DNA of 64,000 bases, taken from the NCBI GenBank assembly GCA_900316965.1, contig ONEY01000013.1, positions 1 through 64,000 on the forward strand, given 5' to 3'. This document shows, piece by piece, positions 53,160 through 62,834 of this stretch. The position numbers and the translations under genes are program-made. The notes under the pieces were generated by a model. The model did not search any database, was not told where the DNA came from, and was given only the letters and a program-made list of their open reading frames with translations. How positions within the stretch are numbered: position 1 is the stretch's first letter; each line of letters opens with the position of its first letter. The DNA comes from an uncultured Bacteroidales bacterium. Lineage in GTDB: Bacteria > Bacteroidota > Bacteroidia > Bacteroidales > P3.

Positions 53160-53855
53160 TCAGTTTCTCCTCAATCCGTGCACTTCTGATTTTTTTGCCA
53201 CAAAATCTTTCAGATAGAAAGGCTCAAAATATGCAGTATCCTCAACCTCACCTTTGGCGAGTTTTTCTCTTGCCGTTTTAATCATGCCGGCTGCCGAGAT
53301 GCGGAACTCGCTGTCGTAAAGAGCGTTGGGGTGTACAGAGAGCAAGGGTTTGGTTTTGTCGGCTCCATCACCAACAAAGGTCACAATATTGGCGTTGAGC
53401 CATTTGTCGTATATGCCGCTTTCTATCACCTCGGCGGTGGTTTCCTTTACGCCCCCCTCACGGCTATAGATGGCTGTGTAGCATTCCATGCGACGGGCGT
53501 CGATCATGGGGCACACAAGACCTTGGTAATCTTTGTGTTCCTCAAAATATTGACTGGCCATGTTTTGCAAGGTGGGGACGGATATGAGGGGTATACCCAA
53601 AGCGTAGCAGAGGCCTTTGGCGCTGCTTACTCCTATGCGAAGCCCTGTGTAGGATCCAGGACCAGAGGAGACGCACACGGCTTCAAGCTCTTTGCGTACC
53701 GAATCGCTACTGTTCAGTATCTCGTCGATAAACACCGCCAGCTTTGAGGAATGGGCGTTGGGTTGGTCGCTGTGACGCTCTATGGCTATAGCTCCGTTGT
53801 TTTCCAATGCTATGGAGCATATTGGAGTGGCTGTTTCTATAAGTAGTATTGACAA
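53160..53855 (-). CDS. tsaB: tRNA threonylcarbamoyladenosine biosynthesis protein TsaB
   Basis: 231 residues. Start ILLIETATPICSIAL (2-16), then VSSGPGSYTGLRIGVSSAKGL (62-82) and CPMIDARRMECYTAIYS, all typical of the ASKHA fold of TsaB. It partners TsaD and TsaE in making t6A in tRNA. Upstream lies an 11-bp repeat array. Confidence 0.96.
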   Translation of the reverse strand: MSILLIETATPICSIALENNGAIAIERHSDQPNAHSSKLAVFIDEILNSSDSVRKELEAVCVSSGPGSYTGLRIGVSSAKGLCYALGIPLISVPTLQNMASQYFEEHKDYQGLVCPMIDARRMECYTAIYSREGGVKETTAEVIESGIYDKWLNANIVTFVGDGADKTKPLLSVHPNALYDSEFRISAAGMIKTAREKLAKGEVEDTAYFEPFYLKDFVAKKSEVHGLRRN

Positions 53856-53891
53856 TTGTTATTGTTTTTTTGAGGTTGTTTTTTGGGTGTG

Positions 53892-53935
53892 TAAGTACTA
53901 TCTAAGTACTATAAAAGTACTATCGGAGTACTGTA
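53892..53935. repeat. 11-bp AGTACT array between tsaB and the LolA-like gene
   Basis: Four units at 11-base steps: AGTACTATCTA, AGTACTATAAA, AGTACTATCGG, AGTACTGTAAG. Each centres on the palindrome AGTACT. The same motif occurs at 42979-43010 in the same type of position (just upstream of a minus-strand gene, before the end of the previous one). Confidence 0.8.
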
Positions 53936-53945
53936 AGATTTGTTT

Positions 53946-54599
53946 TTATCTCATGTCGATAATTTCAACTCCGTCGTTGGCGCTTTTGGTGAACTTGAAG
54001 TCTGTGTCGCTGGTTTTCACTCCGCTCTTGAACGAGCTGACGATGTAGTCGGCGCTGGAAGAGTCGTAGTTGTGCACCTCCATCTTGTTCATGATGCCCG
54101 ACTCGGCATTGACGATGAGGCGTATTTTGTAGTAGCTTTTGCTTTTCTTGGGGGTGAGGTCGATGACGGCATTGCCGTTTTGCTCTTTGCGTATAAACTT
54201 GGCGTTGAAGTTTTTCTTGTAGTTGGCGAGTATGGCGGCGGGATTCATGAGGTCGTCCTCGGCCGTGCTGGCTTTGTTGACCACCACTTCGTTGACCTCT
54301 TTGTCCCAATGCCATGTGGCTGCTCCGTCGCAATAAATGACGTTGGTTCCGAAGGTTACGCGATATTTGCCTTTGTTGAAGAGCACGTCGGCTTTATGGC
54401 GGGCGGTCTCTTTCTTGTTGCTGTCCTTGCTGACCATAGTTACCGAGAACGACACACCGCCGCCATTGATTTTGTCGTAGGCTTTTTTGAGATATTTCTC
54501 GGCGTTTTGGTCGACTTGCCCTTTTGAGGTGTGAGTTATTTGGGCATTTGCGAGGAATATGGTTGACAATGCAAGCAATAATAATGTCAGTCTTTTCAT
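53946..54599 (-). CDS. LolA-family outer-membrane lipoprotein carrier-like protein
   Basis: 217 residues with a cleavable signal peptide (MKRLTLLLLALSTIFLANAQ). Beta-rich LolA-like body: VSFSVTMVSKDSNKKETARHKAD, RVTFGTNVIYCDGAATWHWDKEVNEV with the conserved D-G-x-x-x-W, and LILTPKKS-like KIRLIVNAESGIMNKMEV. LolA shuttles lipoproteins across the periplasm, while in Bacteroidetes several LolA-like proteins exist, so the exact role is open. Encoded between tsaB and nfo. Confidence 0.88.
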   Translation of the reverse strand: MKRLTLLLLALSTIFLANAQITHTSKGQVDQNAEKYLKKAYDKINGGGVSFSVTMVSKDSNKKETARHKADVLFNKGKYRVTFGTNVIYCDGAATWHWDKEVNEVVVNKASTAEDDLMNPAAILANYKKNFNAKFIRKEQNGNAVIDLTPKKSKSYYKIRLIVNAESGIMNKMEVHNYDSSSADYIVSSFKSGVKTSDTDFKFTKSANDGVEIIDMR

Positions 54600-54620
54600 C
54601 TCTAGATTGTTAACTGTTTG

Positions 54621-55466
54621 TTATTTGACCAAGCTGTGGAGCCATTTGATCTCATCGCTCCACCTCATGGGGTCGGGAGTTTCAAGGATGATGGGTATGT
54701 TGTCGAAACGGCTGTCGTTCATAAAGCGGACGAAGAATTCTTTGCCGAGGGTTCCCTCGCCAAGCACCTCGTGACGGTCGACATGACTTCCGCAACCTTT
54801 CTTGCTATCGTTTAAATGGATGGCTCTAAGGTATTGTTTGCCAATCACTCTGTCGAACTCCTCGAAGCAGAATTGGTAGCCCATCTCTGTCGACAAGTCG
54901 TAACCCGCGGCAATAGTGTGGCAGGTGTCTATGCAAACACCCACACGGCTTTTGTCGTCGATGCCTTCTATTATGCGAGCTATGTGTTCGAAGCGCCAAC
55001 CCAGGTTGCTGCCTTGTCCCGCTGTGTTTTCGATGACGGCACACACGCCTTCGGTTTTCGACAAAGCAAGGTTCACCTCGCTTGCAATCTGGTCGAGGCA
55101 AGCCTCCTCGCTGATGCGGTTGAGATGGCTGCCGGGATGGAAGTTGAGCATTTGAAGGCCCAGCTGCTGAGCTCTGTGCATCTCGTCGAAGAAGGCAGCT
55201 CTGCTTTTTTGCAAGGTTTCCTCGTCGGGCGAGCCAAGATTGATGAGGTAGCTGTCGTGAGGCAGCACAAACTCTGGCTTGAAGCCACGCTCGAGGAGCA
55301 ATGCCTTGAAGCCGTCAATTTCAATCTGTTGCAGAGGCTTGCTTACCCAGCTGCGTTGGTTGCGAGTGAAGAGGGCGAAAGCTGTGGCACCTATGGCTTC
55401 GGCGTTGAGGATGGCGTTGCCCACGCCGCCAGAGGCACTAACATGAGCTCCTATATGTTTTGTCAT
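54621..55466 (-). CDS. nfo: Deoxyribonuclease IV (AP endonuclease)
   Basis: 281 residues. Starts [17 protein letters not shown], then [88 protein letters not shown] and PIILETPDP. The His, Glu and Asp ligands for three Zn ions are all present. It cuts DNA at abasic sites in base-excision repair. Length is normal. It lies three bases past a lipoprotein gene. Confidence 0.97.
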   Translation of the reverse strand: MTKHIGAHVSASGGVGNAILNAEAIGATAFALFTRNQRSWVSKPLQQIEIDGFKALLLERGFKPEFVLPHDSYLINLGSPDEETLQKSRAAFFDEMHRAQQLGLQMLNFHPGSHLNRISEEACLDQIASEVNLALSKTEGVCAVIENTAGQGSNLGWRFEHIARIIEGIDDKSRVGVCIDTCHTIAAGYDLSTEMGYQFCFEEFDRVIGKQYLRAIHLNDSKKGCGSHVDRHEVLGEGTLGKEFFVRFMNDSRFDNIPIILETPDPMRWSDEIKWLHSLVK

Positions 55467-55469
55467 CGT

Positions 55470-55970
55470 TTAGAAAGTGTTGCGTGTTACAGTTACACGG
55501 ATGGTCATATTGTCAAGGTAGTCGAGAGGGTCGTAGCCATCAAGGTCTTGGATGATGAAAGTCACTTCGTTCTCGTTCCAATCGAAACGTATGGTTTCGG
55601 GTACGATAATGGTTTCGTTTTCGTTTTGGACTTCCAAGGGGAAGACGTATGGCAGTGGATTCCAGGAGCCTAGGTTTTGCTGCTGGTTGTAAATCATGTA
55701 TACGTCTGCGGTGACCGAACCATTGTTAACCACATTGGCGGTGATGTCGGAGTTCTCGAATGTGGCGTAGAGGTAGTTTTCTTGTCCAGGATTGAGTTGT
55801 CCTTCGTTTCTAACCCATTGAGATGGCGTAATGGTGTAAACATAGGTTGTAACCTGCGAGCCATAGTAGTTGTGTTGGTGCGTAACGTCTTCTGTGATAT
55901 ATTCTTTGGTACATCCAGATAAAGCAATACTTGCAACAGCCATCAGGGCGATTAGTTTGATTTTTTTCAT
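55470..55970 (-). CDS. Small lipoprotein, hypothetical
   Basis: 166 residues. Signal peptide MKKIKLIALMAVASIALSG with lipobox LSGC. Mature part is short, rich in Thr/Asn/Tyr and beta strands (YVYTITPSQWVRNEGQ; ENETIIVPETIRFDW; DNMTIRVTVTRNTF). Similar small lipoproteins are common in Bacteroidales and are not characterised. Stop lies three bases ahead of nfo, so likely co-transcribed. Confidence 0.75.
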   Translation of the reverse strand: MKKIKLIALMAVASIALSGCTKEYITEDVTHQHNYYGSQVTTYVYTITPSQWVRNEGQLNPGQENYLYATFENSDITANVVNNGSVTADVYMIYNQQQNLGSWNPLPYVFPLEVQNENETIIVPETIRFDWNENEVTFIIQDLDGYDPLDYLDNMTIRVTVTRNTF

Positions 55971-56057
55971 ATTGTTTTTCTGTTTTTAGTTTTCAATGTG
56001 TTATTAGTAATTTGTATTAATTGTCAAAGAATTATTGCATATTGTAAGTAGGGGACA

Positions 56058-57959
56058 CTAACGTTTCATGACATCCTGAACAATTTGCGTCACCATTTGT
56101 TTCAGCTCTTCGATAAATTGTTTAGCGTCGTAGCGGTGAGCCTCGATCTCGCGCAGTTTTTTCTCCCATTGCCCAGTGAGCTCGGCGCTTTTGAGCAGCT
56201 CCTCGTGGATGAGTCCTATGAGGGCAACACCTGTTTCGGTGGCAGATAGCGACTTGCGGTTTTTCTGTATATATCCGCGTTTGAAGAGAGTTTCGATTAT
56301 TGCGGCCCTTGTTGAGGGACGGCCAATGCCGTTCTCCTTCATGGCGTCGCGCAACTCGTCGTTGTCCACAAAGCGACCCGCCGTTTCCATAGCGCGCAGC
56401 AGAGTGGCTTCGGTGTAGGGCTTGGGAGGCGTTGTCCATTTCTCTGTCAACGTGGGAGAATGAGGGCCATGCTCGCCTTTGACGAAAGCCGGCATCATCT
56501 TGTCGTCGTCTTTTTTCTCCTCTTTTTCGTCGTCGTCGCGTAAGGCTTTCTTTTCCAAGTGCCAACCGTCGTTGTCTTCAACCCAGCGACCAAAACAAAC
56601 CTTCCAACCCGGGTCGGTGACCTGTTTGCCGGTGGCCTTGAAAGAGAGTTTCTCCTTTTTGTTGCCCTCAGAGGCTTGCGTCTCCACACGACCGCTGACG
56701 GTGGTTGTCGCTATCTTGCAGTCGGGATAGAACACAGCGATGAAATGTCGCGCCACAAGGTCGAAGACCCTTTTTTCGTTGAGGGTAAGGTCGCCATTTG
56801 AAGGGTTGACGCCGGTGGGTATAATGGCGTGGTGGTCAGTGACTTTGCTGTTGTCGAAAACCTTTTTGCTTTTGGGCAGTTTTTTGCTAAGCAAGGGGGT
56901 GGTCAAAGCCGAGTAGGGGAGCAATCCCTGCAGAATGGCGGGGCATTTGGGATAGATGTCTTCGCTCAGGAAAGTGGTGTCGACGCGGGGATAGGTGGTG
57001 AGTTTTTTCTCGTAGAGGCTTTGTATGTATTTCAATGTGTCGTCGGCCGAGAAGCTGAATTTTTTGTTGCATTCCACCTGAAGGCTGGTGAGGTCGAAGA
57101 GACGCGGTGCGGCCTCGCTGCCGTTTTTCTTGGCGACGGAGGTGACTTCAAAGTCGCGTCCTTTGATCGACTCCAAGGCTTTGCGACCCTCTTCCTCGTT
57201 GGTTATGCGTCCGCGCTGATTTTTAGCGCTTTTGCCCTCGTCGCCATCCTCTTCGCCGTCATTGCTTTGAAGAGAGAAAAGAGTGTCGCGGTAGATGGTC
57301 GACAGCACCCAGTATTGTTCGGGGACGAAGTTTTGAATCTCTTGCTGACGCTTGACTATCAATGCCAAAGTAGGGGTTTGTACGCGCCCGATGGAGAGCA
57401 CCTGACCTTGTTTGGTGCGATATTTGAGAGTGTACAAACGGGTGGCGTTCATGCCCAACAGCCAGTCGCCTATGGCACGGCAAAGACCCGCTTCGTAAAG
57501 CGACTGATAATCGCTTTGAGGCTTAAGGTTGCGGAAGCCCTCTTTTATGGCCTCCTCGGTGAGGGAGGAAACCCACAGACGCTGCACGGGACAGCGTGCC
57601 GAGGCTTTTTGCATGACCCATCGCTGGATGAGTTCGCCCTCTTGGCCGGCATCGCCGCAGTTGATAATCTCGTCGGCGTTTTGCATCAGTTTCTCAATGA
57701 TATGGAACTGTTTCTCATAACCATCGTTGGGGATGAGTTTGATGCCGAAACGCGGCGGTATCATGGGGAGCCTGCTTAATGCCCACGCCTTCCACATGTC
57801 GGTGTAGTCGTGAGGCTCTTTCAAAGTACACAAATGGCCGAATGTCCAAGTCACTTGATAGCCGTTTCCTTCCATATATCCATCATGGGAGGTGTTGGCT
57901 CCTAGTATCTTGGCTATTTCTCGTGCCACACTGGGCTTCTCGGCAATGCATACTTTCAT
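56058..57959 (-). CDS. topB: DNA topoisomerase III
   Basis: 633 residues. Toprim start KVCIAEKPSVAREIAKILGA, then INCGDAGQEGELIQRWV, IGRVQTPTLALIVKRQ, and the catalytic Tyr in KLTTYPRVDTTFL (about 318-330). The C-terminal zinc-free part ends EELKQMVTQIVQDVMKR. An acidic low-complexity insert (EEDGDEGKSAKN) sits in the middle. Type IA topoisomerases relax and decatenate DNA. In Bacteroidetes TopB copies also ride on conjugative elements, but no other such genes are near, so this looks chromosomal. Confidence 0.95.
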   Translation of the reverse strand: MKVCIAEKPSVAREIAKILGANTSHDGYMEGNGYQVTWTFGHLCTLKEPHDYTDMWKAWALSRLPMIPPRFGIKLIPNDGYEKQFHIIEKLMQNADEIINCGDAGQEGELIQRWVMQKASARCPVQRLWVSSLTEEAIKEGFRNLKPQSDYQSLYEAGLCRAIGDWLLGMNATRLYTLKYRTKQGQVLSIGRVQTPTLALIVKRQQEIQNFVPEQYWVLSTIYRDTLFSLQSNDGEEDGDEGKSAKNQRGRITNEEEGRKALESIKGRDFEVTSVAKKNGSEAAPRLFDLTSLQVECNKKFSFSADDTLKYIQSLYEKKLTTYPRVDTTFLSEDIYPKCPAILQGLLPYSALTTPLLSKKLPKSKKVFDNSKVTDHHAIIPTGVNPSNGDLTLNEKRVFDLVARHFIAVFYPDCKIATTTVSGRVETQASEGNKKEKLSFKATGKQVTDPGWKVCFGRWVEDNDGWHLEKKALRDDDEKEEKKDDDKMMPAFVKGEHGPHSPTLTEKWTTPPKPYTEATLLRAMETAGRFVDNDELRDAMKENGIGRPSTRAAIIETLFKRGYIQKNRKSLSATETGVALIGLIHEELLKSAELTGQWEKKLREIEAHRYDAKQFIEELKQMVTQIVQDVMKR

Positions 57960-58195
57960 GGTCGTGTTAGCTTGAAAATACCACAGGATAACGTTGAAGT
58001 GAAAAAAAATATTGTATCTAAAAAAATATTAGTTAAAATGTGTCGTTAATAAATATTAATTATAAAGAATAAAGCGAAGGACATTTCAATCTTGGAGTGA
58101 TGACGACGATTATGTTTTGGTGGTTAATTGATTGATAATAGCTGAATTTGATGTTCTTCAATAGCAATTGTTCGAATTATAATAATGTTGGTAAA

Positions 58196-58867
58196 ATGGT
58201 AAAAGAAAATCTTGTCAAAATAGCGTCAACGGTGCCCGAACCCACCCGTTTGATAGCTGTTTCCAAAACCAAGCCTGTTGAGATGTTGCAGGAGGCGTAC
58301 GATGCCGGACAGCGCCTTTTTGGCGAAAACAAAGCGCTGGAAATGCGCGACAAACATGCTGTTCTGCCAAAGGATATACAATGGCATTTCATAGGTCATC
58401 TGCAGACAAACAAGGTTAAATATATAGCACCCTTTGTGACATTGATTCATAGTATTGACTCTTTACAACTGCTTGAAGTCGTCAACAAAGAGGCGTTGAA
58501 AAACAACCGAGTAATCGACTGTCTGCTGCAGTTCCATATCGCTTCGGAGGAGACGAAATTCGGCCTCGATATGTCAGAAGCCGACGCTTTGCTCAGCTCG
58601 CCCGAATACAAGGCTATGACCAATGTGCGTCTGTGCGGAGTTATGGGTATGGCTACCAATACCGACGATATGGCGAAGGTTCGCTCTGAGTTCGCTAACC
58701 TTCGCAAGATTTTCGAGGATTTGAGGCAGCGTTATTTTGAGGGACAAGAGCATTTCAGCGAGATTTCTATGGGCATGAGCCACGACTACCAGATAGCCAT
58801 AGAGGAAGGGGCAACATTGGTGCGTGTGGGGTCATCTATCTTTGGCGCCCGCAACTATAACATTTAG
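58196..58867 (+). CDS. YggS-family pyridoxal-phosphate homeostasis protein
   Basis: 223 residues from the ATG at 58196 (MVKENLVKIASTVPEPTRLI), which gives the usual family length; an earlier in-frame start would add 15 unlike residues. PLP Lys in LIAVSKTKP (about 24), WHFIGHLQTNKVK, FGLDMSEADALL, GVMGMAT, and SMGMSHDYQIAIEEGATLVRV. YggS keeps PLP levels stable; it has no known enzyme activity. It is transcribed divergently from topB. Confidence 0.95.
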   Translation: MVKENLVKIASTVPEPTRLIAVSKTKPVEMLQEAYDAGQRLFGENKALEMRDKHAVLPKDIQWHFIGHLQTNKVKYIAPFVTLIHSIDSLQLLEVVNKEALKNNRVIDCLLQFHIASEETKFGLDMSEADALLSSPEYKAMTNVRLCGVMGMATNTDDMAKVRSEFANLRKIFEDLRQRYFEGQEHFSEISMGMSHDYQIAIEEGATLVRVGSSIFGARNYNI

Positions 58868-58950
58868 CGATTGTTAACGAGGTACATTTTTTTAGTATCC
58901 ATAGTCATATGACCTTTTTCACATTTGACGAAAACTCTAAAAAATATACA

Positions 58951-59838
58951 ATGCATATCTTTGAAAATAAATCAAAACTTATTCTTTCATACGTGATTAT
59001 CACGTTTGGAATAGCTGTGTACACTTTTGCTTGGGCGGCTTTTATGTTGCCCGCCGAAATAGTTGGTGGCGGCGTTAGCGGTATCTCGTCGGTGCTGCAC
59101 TATGCCGCAGGCCTCGACAAAATTCCTATTGGTGTTATCAATTTTATTATCAACACCATACTTGTGTTGATAGGATTCAAAGTTCTTGGCTCAAAATTTG
59201 GAGCCAACACTATATTCGGTATCATTCTGTCGTCGGCGTTCTTTATCCTATGGCAGGAGGTGCTGCATGTGGAGCGCCTTTTTGCTGTCGACGAGTTTGG
59301 CGGTTTCATGTGTGCCATCATTGGCGGCGCCTTGTGCGGCGGCGGCATAGGATTGGCTTTCTCGATGGGCGGCAACAGCGGCGGAACCGACATTATCGCT
59401 CTGATATTGTCAAAGTTCTACAACATCTCGCCGGGCAAGGTTATCATGTACCTCGACATTTTCATTATCGGCAGCTCCTTCTTTGTGTCGCACAAAATAG
59501 AGAATGTCATATTCGGCTATGTCGTGATGGTTACCATGACCTATGTCCTCGACCTTGTGCTCGACGGCAACAAGCAGTCGTACCAGATTATTGTCTTTTC
59601 GACCAAGAGCAAGGAGATTGGCGAGGCGATAACAACCGAGATTGGTCGCGGCGTTACTCTGCTTGACGGCGAGGGCGGCTACAGCCATCAACCCACCAAG
59701 GTGCTCATCGTTATGGCACACAAGACCGATAAGAGCAATGTTATGCATATTATCCATCGCATAGACGAGAACGCTTTTATCTCGGTGTCGAAGACACAGG
59801 GCGTCTATGGGCGCAATTTTGAAAAAATAAAAATGTAA
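58951..59838 (+). CDS. YitT-family membrane protein (DUF2179)
   Basis: 295 residues from the ATG at 58951; an upstream ATG at 58909 would add 14 residues. Five to six membrane helices (LSYVIITFGIAVYTFAWAAF; GVINFIINTILVLIG; TIFGIILSSAFFILWQEV; GYVVMVTMTYVLDLVL) with AEIVGGGVSGISSVLHY and GGNSGGTDIIALIL, both typical for YitT, then a cytoplasmic DUF2179 domain (QIIVFSTKSKEIGEAI ... VSKTQGVYGRNFEKI). Function not known; a transporter role has been suggested. Encoded 21 bases before rpe. Confidence 0.93.
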   Translation: MHIFENKSKLILSYVIITFGIAVYTFAWAAFMLPAEIVGGGVSGISSVLHYAAGLDKIPIGVINFIINTILVLIGFKVLGSKFGANTIFGIILSSAFFILWQEVLHVERLFAVDEFGGFMCAIIGGALCGGGIGLAFSMGGNSGGTDIIALILSKFYNISPGKVIMYLDIFIIGSSFFVSHKIENVIFGYVVMVTMTYVLDLVLDGNKQSYQIIVFSTKSKEIGEAITTEIGRGVTLLDGEGGYSHQPTKVLIVMAHKTDKSNVMHIIHRIDENAFISVSKTQGVYGRNFEKIKM

Positions 59839-59859
59839 ACTCTTTAAACTTCCCCTTAC

Positions 59860-60504
59860 ATGAAAATGATTTCCCCTTCGCTGCTTTCGGCCGACTTCGG
59901 CAACCTGCAGCGCGATATAGAGATGTTGAACCAGAGCCAGTGCGACTGGCTTCATGTCGACGTTATGGACGGCATCTTTGTCCCCAACATCTCATTTGGC
60001 CAACCTGTTGTGAAACACATCAAAAAGCATGCTTGCAAACCCCTCGACGTTCACCTCATGATTATGGATCCAGGTCGTTATGTTGCTGATTTCCGCGACG
60101 CTGGCGCCGATATTCTTACCGTCCACTATGAGGCATGCACTCACCTTGACCGCACACTTCATGCCATCAAAGATGCCGGCATGAAATGTGGCGTTGTCCT
60201 TAATCCCCACACTCCTGTCATGCTGCTTGAGGACAGCGTCCAAATATGCGACGTGGTGCTTCTGATGTCGGTCAATCCCGGCTTCGGAGGACAGAAGTTC
60301 ATAGAGAACACCTTCAACAAAGTGCGCCAGCTGCGAGAATTGTGCCAGCGCAAAAACCCCGATTGCCTTATCGAGGTTGACGGTGGCGTCAACACAACCA
60401 ACGCCCCCTTGCTGTTCGAGGCGGGAGCCGATGTGCTTGTCGCCGGCAACGCTGTCTTCAAGTCAGACAACCCCCTTCAAACCATAATGGACCTTAAACG
60501 ATGA
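59860..60504 (+). CDS. rpe: Ribulose-phosphate 3-epimerase
   Basis: 214 residues, TIM barrel. SPSLLSADFGNLQRDIEML, WLHVDVMDGIFVPNISFG, LDVHLMI, VHYEA, MSVNPGFGGQKFI and IEVDGGVNTTNAPLL give the metal and phosphate-binding residues. It interconverts ribulose-5- and xylulose-5-phosphate in the pentose phosphate pathway. Its stop overlaps the next start by four bases. Confidence 0.97.
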   Translation: MKMISPSLLSADFGNLQRDIEMLNQSQCDWLHVDVMDGIFVPNISFGQPVVKHIKKHACKPLDVHLMIMDPGRYVADFRDAGADILTVHYEACTHLDRTLHAIKDAGMKCGVVLNPHTPVMLLEDSVQICDVVLLMSVNPGFGGQKFIENTFNKVRQLRELCQRKNPDCLIEVDGGVNTTNAPLLFEAGADVLVAGNAVFKSDNPLQTIMDLKR

Positions 60505-61691
60505 TCCGACCCCAACTGATATTGGCTCCAGGAAAGGAGAAATCGCTACTGCGCCGCCATCCATGGCTGTTTAGCGGCGCTGTGCGTCGCACGGTTGGCA
60601 ACCCGGCCAATGGCGACTTGGTGGATGTGATGGATGCCAGCGGCCGTTGGATGGCTGTGGGACACTACCAGAACGACTCAATCATCTGCAAGGTGCTCTC
60701 TTTTGAGACGCAGAATATTGACGACACCTTCTTCGAAAGAAGACTTACGTCGGCTATAGCATATAGGAAACGCCTCGGCTTCTTCAACGACAACGAAACC
60801 AATGTGTTTCGTTTGGTGAATGGCGAGGGCGACTTTATGCCGGGACTTATCTGCGACTGGTATGCCGGTACTCTCGTAATGCAAGCTCATAGCGAAGGCA
60901 TGCACCGGCTATTTCCTCTCTTTACCCGACTTTTTGTGCAACTACTGTCTGACTACGGACTTGCCTCGGTGTTTGACAAAAGCAGCGCTACGCTATCCAC
61001 ACCTTCCTCCGACGGATTCTTGTGGGGTAGGGAAGAGGCGGAAAGTATCATTAGCGAGCATGGCAATCGCATGTACATCAATTTCTTTGAGGGACAGAAG
61101 ACCGGTTTTTTTGTTGATCAGCGCGAAAACCGTCATCTCCTTTCCTCGCTTGCTCAAGGTCGCCGAGTACTCAATTGCTTCGGATATACAGGAGGATTCT
61201 CGTTGGCGGCATTGCATGGTGGCGCCGAATATGTTGAGACGGTGGATATCTCGCGGAAAGCTATCGACCTGTGCAACAGAAATGTGGAACTCAACTTTGG
61301 CGACTGTCAACGACACAAGGGCGTTGTCGCCGATGTGTTGCAATATATCCAAACACTAAAGAATACTGACGACAAGCGCTTTGACCTCATCGTCCTCGAC
61401 CCTCCGGCATTTGCCAAAAACCACCGCTCGCTGCAGCAGGGTTTGAAAGGCTACCGCGCCATCAACCAGCGCGCTCTTGAAAGTATTGCCGAAGGCGGCT
61501 TGCTGCTGACATTCAGCTGCTCGCAGGCGGTTTCAAAAGACGACTTCCAAACCATGCTTTTCACCGCTTCGGCCAACGCCGGTCGCAAGGTGCGTATCGT
61601 AAAACAGCTGCCGCATGCCATAGATCACCCCGTAAGCATTTATCACCCTGAGGGAGAGTATCTGAAAGGCTTGCTTGTCTATGTGGAATAA
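60501..61691 (+). CDS. RlmI-like 23S rRNA (cytosine-C5) methyltransferase
   Basis: 396 residues. N-terminal PUA-like domain (RRHPWLFSGAVRRTVGNPANGD), central EEHD-like domain ending GQKTGFFVDQRENR, and a Rossmann methyltransferase domain: NCFGYTGGFSLAALHGGA (SAM), VLDPPAFAKN (motif IV) and LTFSCSQAVS with the catalytic Cys. Similar to RlmI, which modifies C1962 of 23S rRNA. Target position here is inferred from similarity. Overlaps rpe by four bases. Confidence 0.9.
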   Translation: MIRPQLILAPGKEKSLLRRHPWLFSGAVRRTVGNPANGDLVDVMDASGRWMAVGHYQNDSIICKVLSFETQNIDDTFFERRLTSAIAYRKRLGFFNDNETNVFRLVNGEGDFMPGLICDWYAGTLVMQAHSEGMHRLFPLFTRLFVQLLSDYGLASVFDKSSATLSTPSSDGFLWGREEAESIISEHGNRMYINFFEGQKTGFFVDQRENRHLLSSLAQGRRVLNCFGYTGGFSLAALHGGAEYVETVDISRKAIDLCNRNVELNFGDCQRHKGVVADVLQYIQTLKNTDDKRFDLIVLDPPAFAKNHRSLQQGLKGYRAINQRALESIAEGGLLLTFSCSQAVSKDDFQTMLFTASANAGRKVRIVKQLPHAIDHPVSIYHPEGEYLKGLLVYVE

Positions 61692-61723
61692 TAATAATTA
61701 AGAAAATAATACAATAATATATA

Positions 61724-62329
61724 ATGGAAAAAGGCTACCTGAAAATAGACAAATACGACGAAGAGTGTGTCGCCCAACTCTCGGAACATTATAAAGAGAT
61801 TTTGCGTCTTCTTGGTGAGGATCCGTCGCGCGAGGGCCTTATCAAATCGCCAGAACGCATCGCGAAGGCAATGCTGTATTTCACCAATGGCTATGACCTT
61901 GAACCCAAAGATATCTTGCGCTCGGCAATGTTCCACGAAGATTACAAGCAGATGGTCGTGGTTAAAGACATTGAGCTTTATTCGCTTTGCGAGCATCACA
62001 TGGTGCCCTTCGTAGGCAAGGCTCATGTGGCATACATACCCAATGGCACCATAGTAGGTTTGTCGAAGATACCCCGCGTCGTCGACGCCTATGCACGTCG
62101 TTTGCAAGTACAGGAACGTCTCACCAAGCAAATCAAGGATTGCATTCAGGACACACTTCAACCCTTAGGCGTGGCTGTTGTCATCGAGGCTCAGCACATG
62201 TGCATGTCTATGCGTGGTGTTCAGAAACAGAATTCGGTAACCACGACATCCGATTTCACAGGCGCCTTCATGAAAGATCCCAAGACTCGCGAGGAGTTCA
62301 TGCACATCATCGGTGTCGACCTGCACTAA
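61724..62329 (+). CDS. folE: GTP cyclohydrolase I
   Basis: 201 residues. Zn ligands are Cys89 and His92 (SLCEHHM, 87-93) and Cys160 ([12 protein letters not shown]). Also [17 protein letters not shown] and [12 protein letters not shown]. It opens the imidazole ring of GTP for folate (and other pteridine) synthesis. A terminator follows ten bases after the stop. Confidence 0.97.
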   Translation: MEKGYLKIDKYDEECVAQLSEHYKEILRLLGEDPSREGLIKSPERIAKAMLYFTNGYDLEPKDILRSAMFHEDYKQMVVVKDIELYSLCEHHMVPFVGKAHVAYIPNGTIVGLSKIPRVVDAYARRLQVQERLTKQIKDCIQDTLQPLGVAVVIEAQHMCMSMRGVQKQNSVTTTSDFTGAFMKDPKTREEFMHIIGVDLH

Positions 62330-62338
62330 TCGCGTCGT

Positions 62339-62368
62339 GCTCTCTTCGTAAGAGCGGCAATTTTTTTT
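62339..62368 (+). terminator. Intrinsic terminator after folE
   Basis: GCTCT (62339-62343) and AGAGC (62351-62355) form a short stem with a loop TCTTCGTA-like, then GGCAA and eight T (62361-62368). Confidence 0.65.
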
Positions 62369-62470
62369 CTGTCGTTTGTATCCTTTGCCACTACAAACGC
62401 CGAGGGGCTTTTCAACAATATCGGTTGAAAAATGTTGGAGCCCTTTTTAAGATATGTTCACCAAACTATG

Positions 62471-62478
62471 TATCTTTG
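62471..62478 (+). promoter_or_regulatory. -7 promoter box upstream of the riboswitch
   Basis: TATCTTTG followed by CA, about 67 bases before the riboswitch P1 stem. The -33 region (62440-62450) is T-rich. It is the likely start of the nrdD transcript. Confidence 0.6.
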
Positions 62479-62544
62479 CAGAGTATTTGTTCAACGCTAT
62501 AATTGAATAAATAGCCAACATTCAGTACATTGACAATTTAAACT

Positions 62545-62732
62545 ATCGTCACGGTCGGTCGGCATAGCGCCTGGCCGCCAAGAGGGAATCACGTGTGAAT
62601 CGTGAGCTGTCGCGCAACTGTAATTCACTGCCGACTGGCCAAGTGATTATGCCATTGAAAAGAGGCGTCCCACCAGCTTTTCGAGAAGGCGCTTGCCACG
62701 AGGTGCTAAGCCAGGAGACCTGCCATGACGAT
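62545..62732 (+). promoter_or_regulatory. Cobalamin (adenosylcobalamin) riboswitch
   Basis: Conserved cobalamin aptamer words appear in order: AAGAGGGAATC (near 62580), GCGCAACTGTAA (62612-62623), GCCACGAGGTGC and TAAGCCAGGAGACCTGCC (62707-62724, the B12 box). A P1 stem closes it: ATCGTCA (62545-62551) with TGACGAT (62726-62732). It lies 103 bases ahead of the nrdD start. B12 riboswitches normally switch the gene off when cobalamin is present, usually at the level of ribosome access; the expression platform here is not clear. Confidence 0.92.
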
Positions 62733-62834
62733 TTCGGCTATGCTTTCGCGTATCAAAGGCGCGGTCGATTACAACCTCTCCTTTTTGTCAACAAAGCATA
62801 TCCTCACTTTATTACGATTTGAAAAAAAGACAAT

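Noticed and set aside
56058-57959. TopB as marker of a conjugative element
   Set aside because: No transfer, relaxase or integrase genes lie nearby and the flanks are core genes.
58955-58962. TATCTTTG as promoter for the YitT gene
   Set aside because: It lies four bases after the chosen start codon, and no -33 box is at the proper distance, so it is probably accidental.
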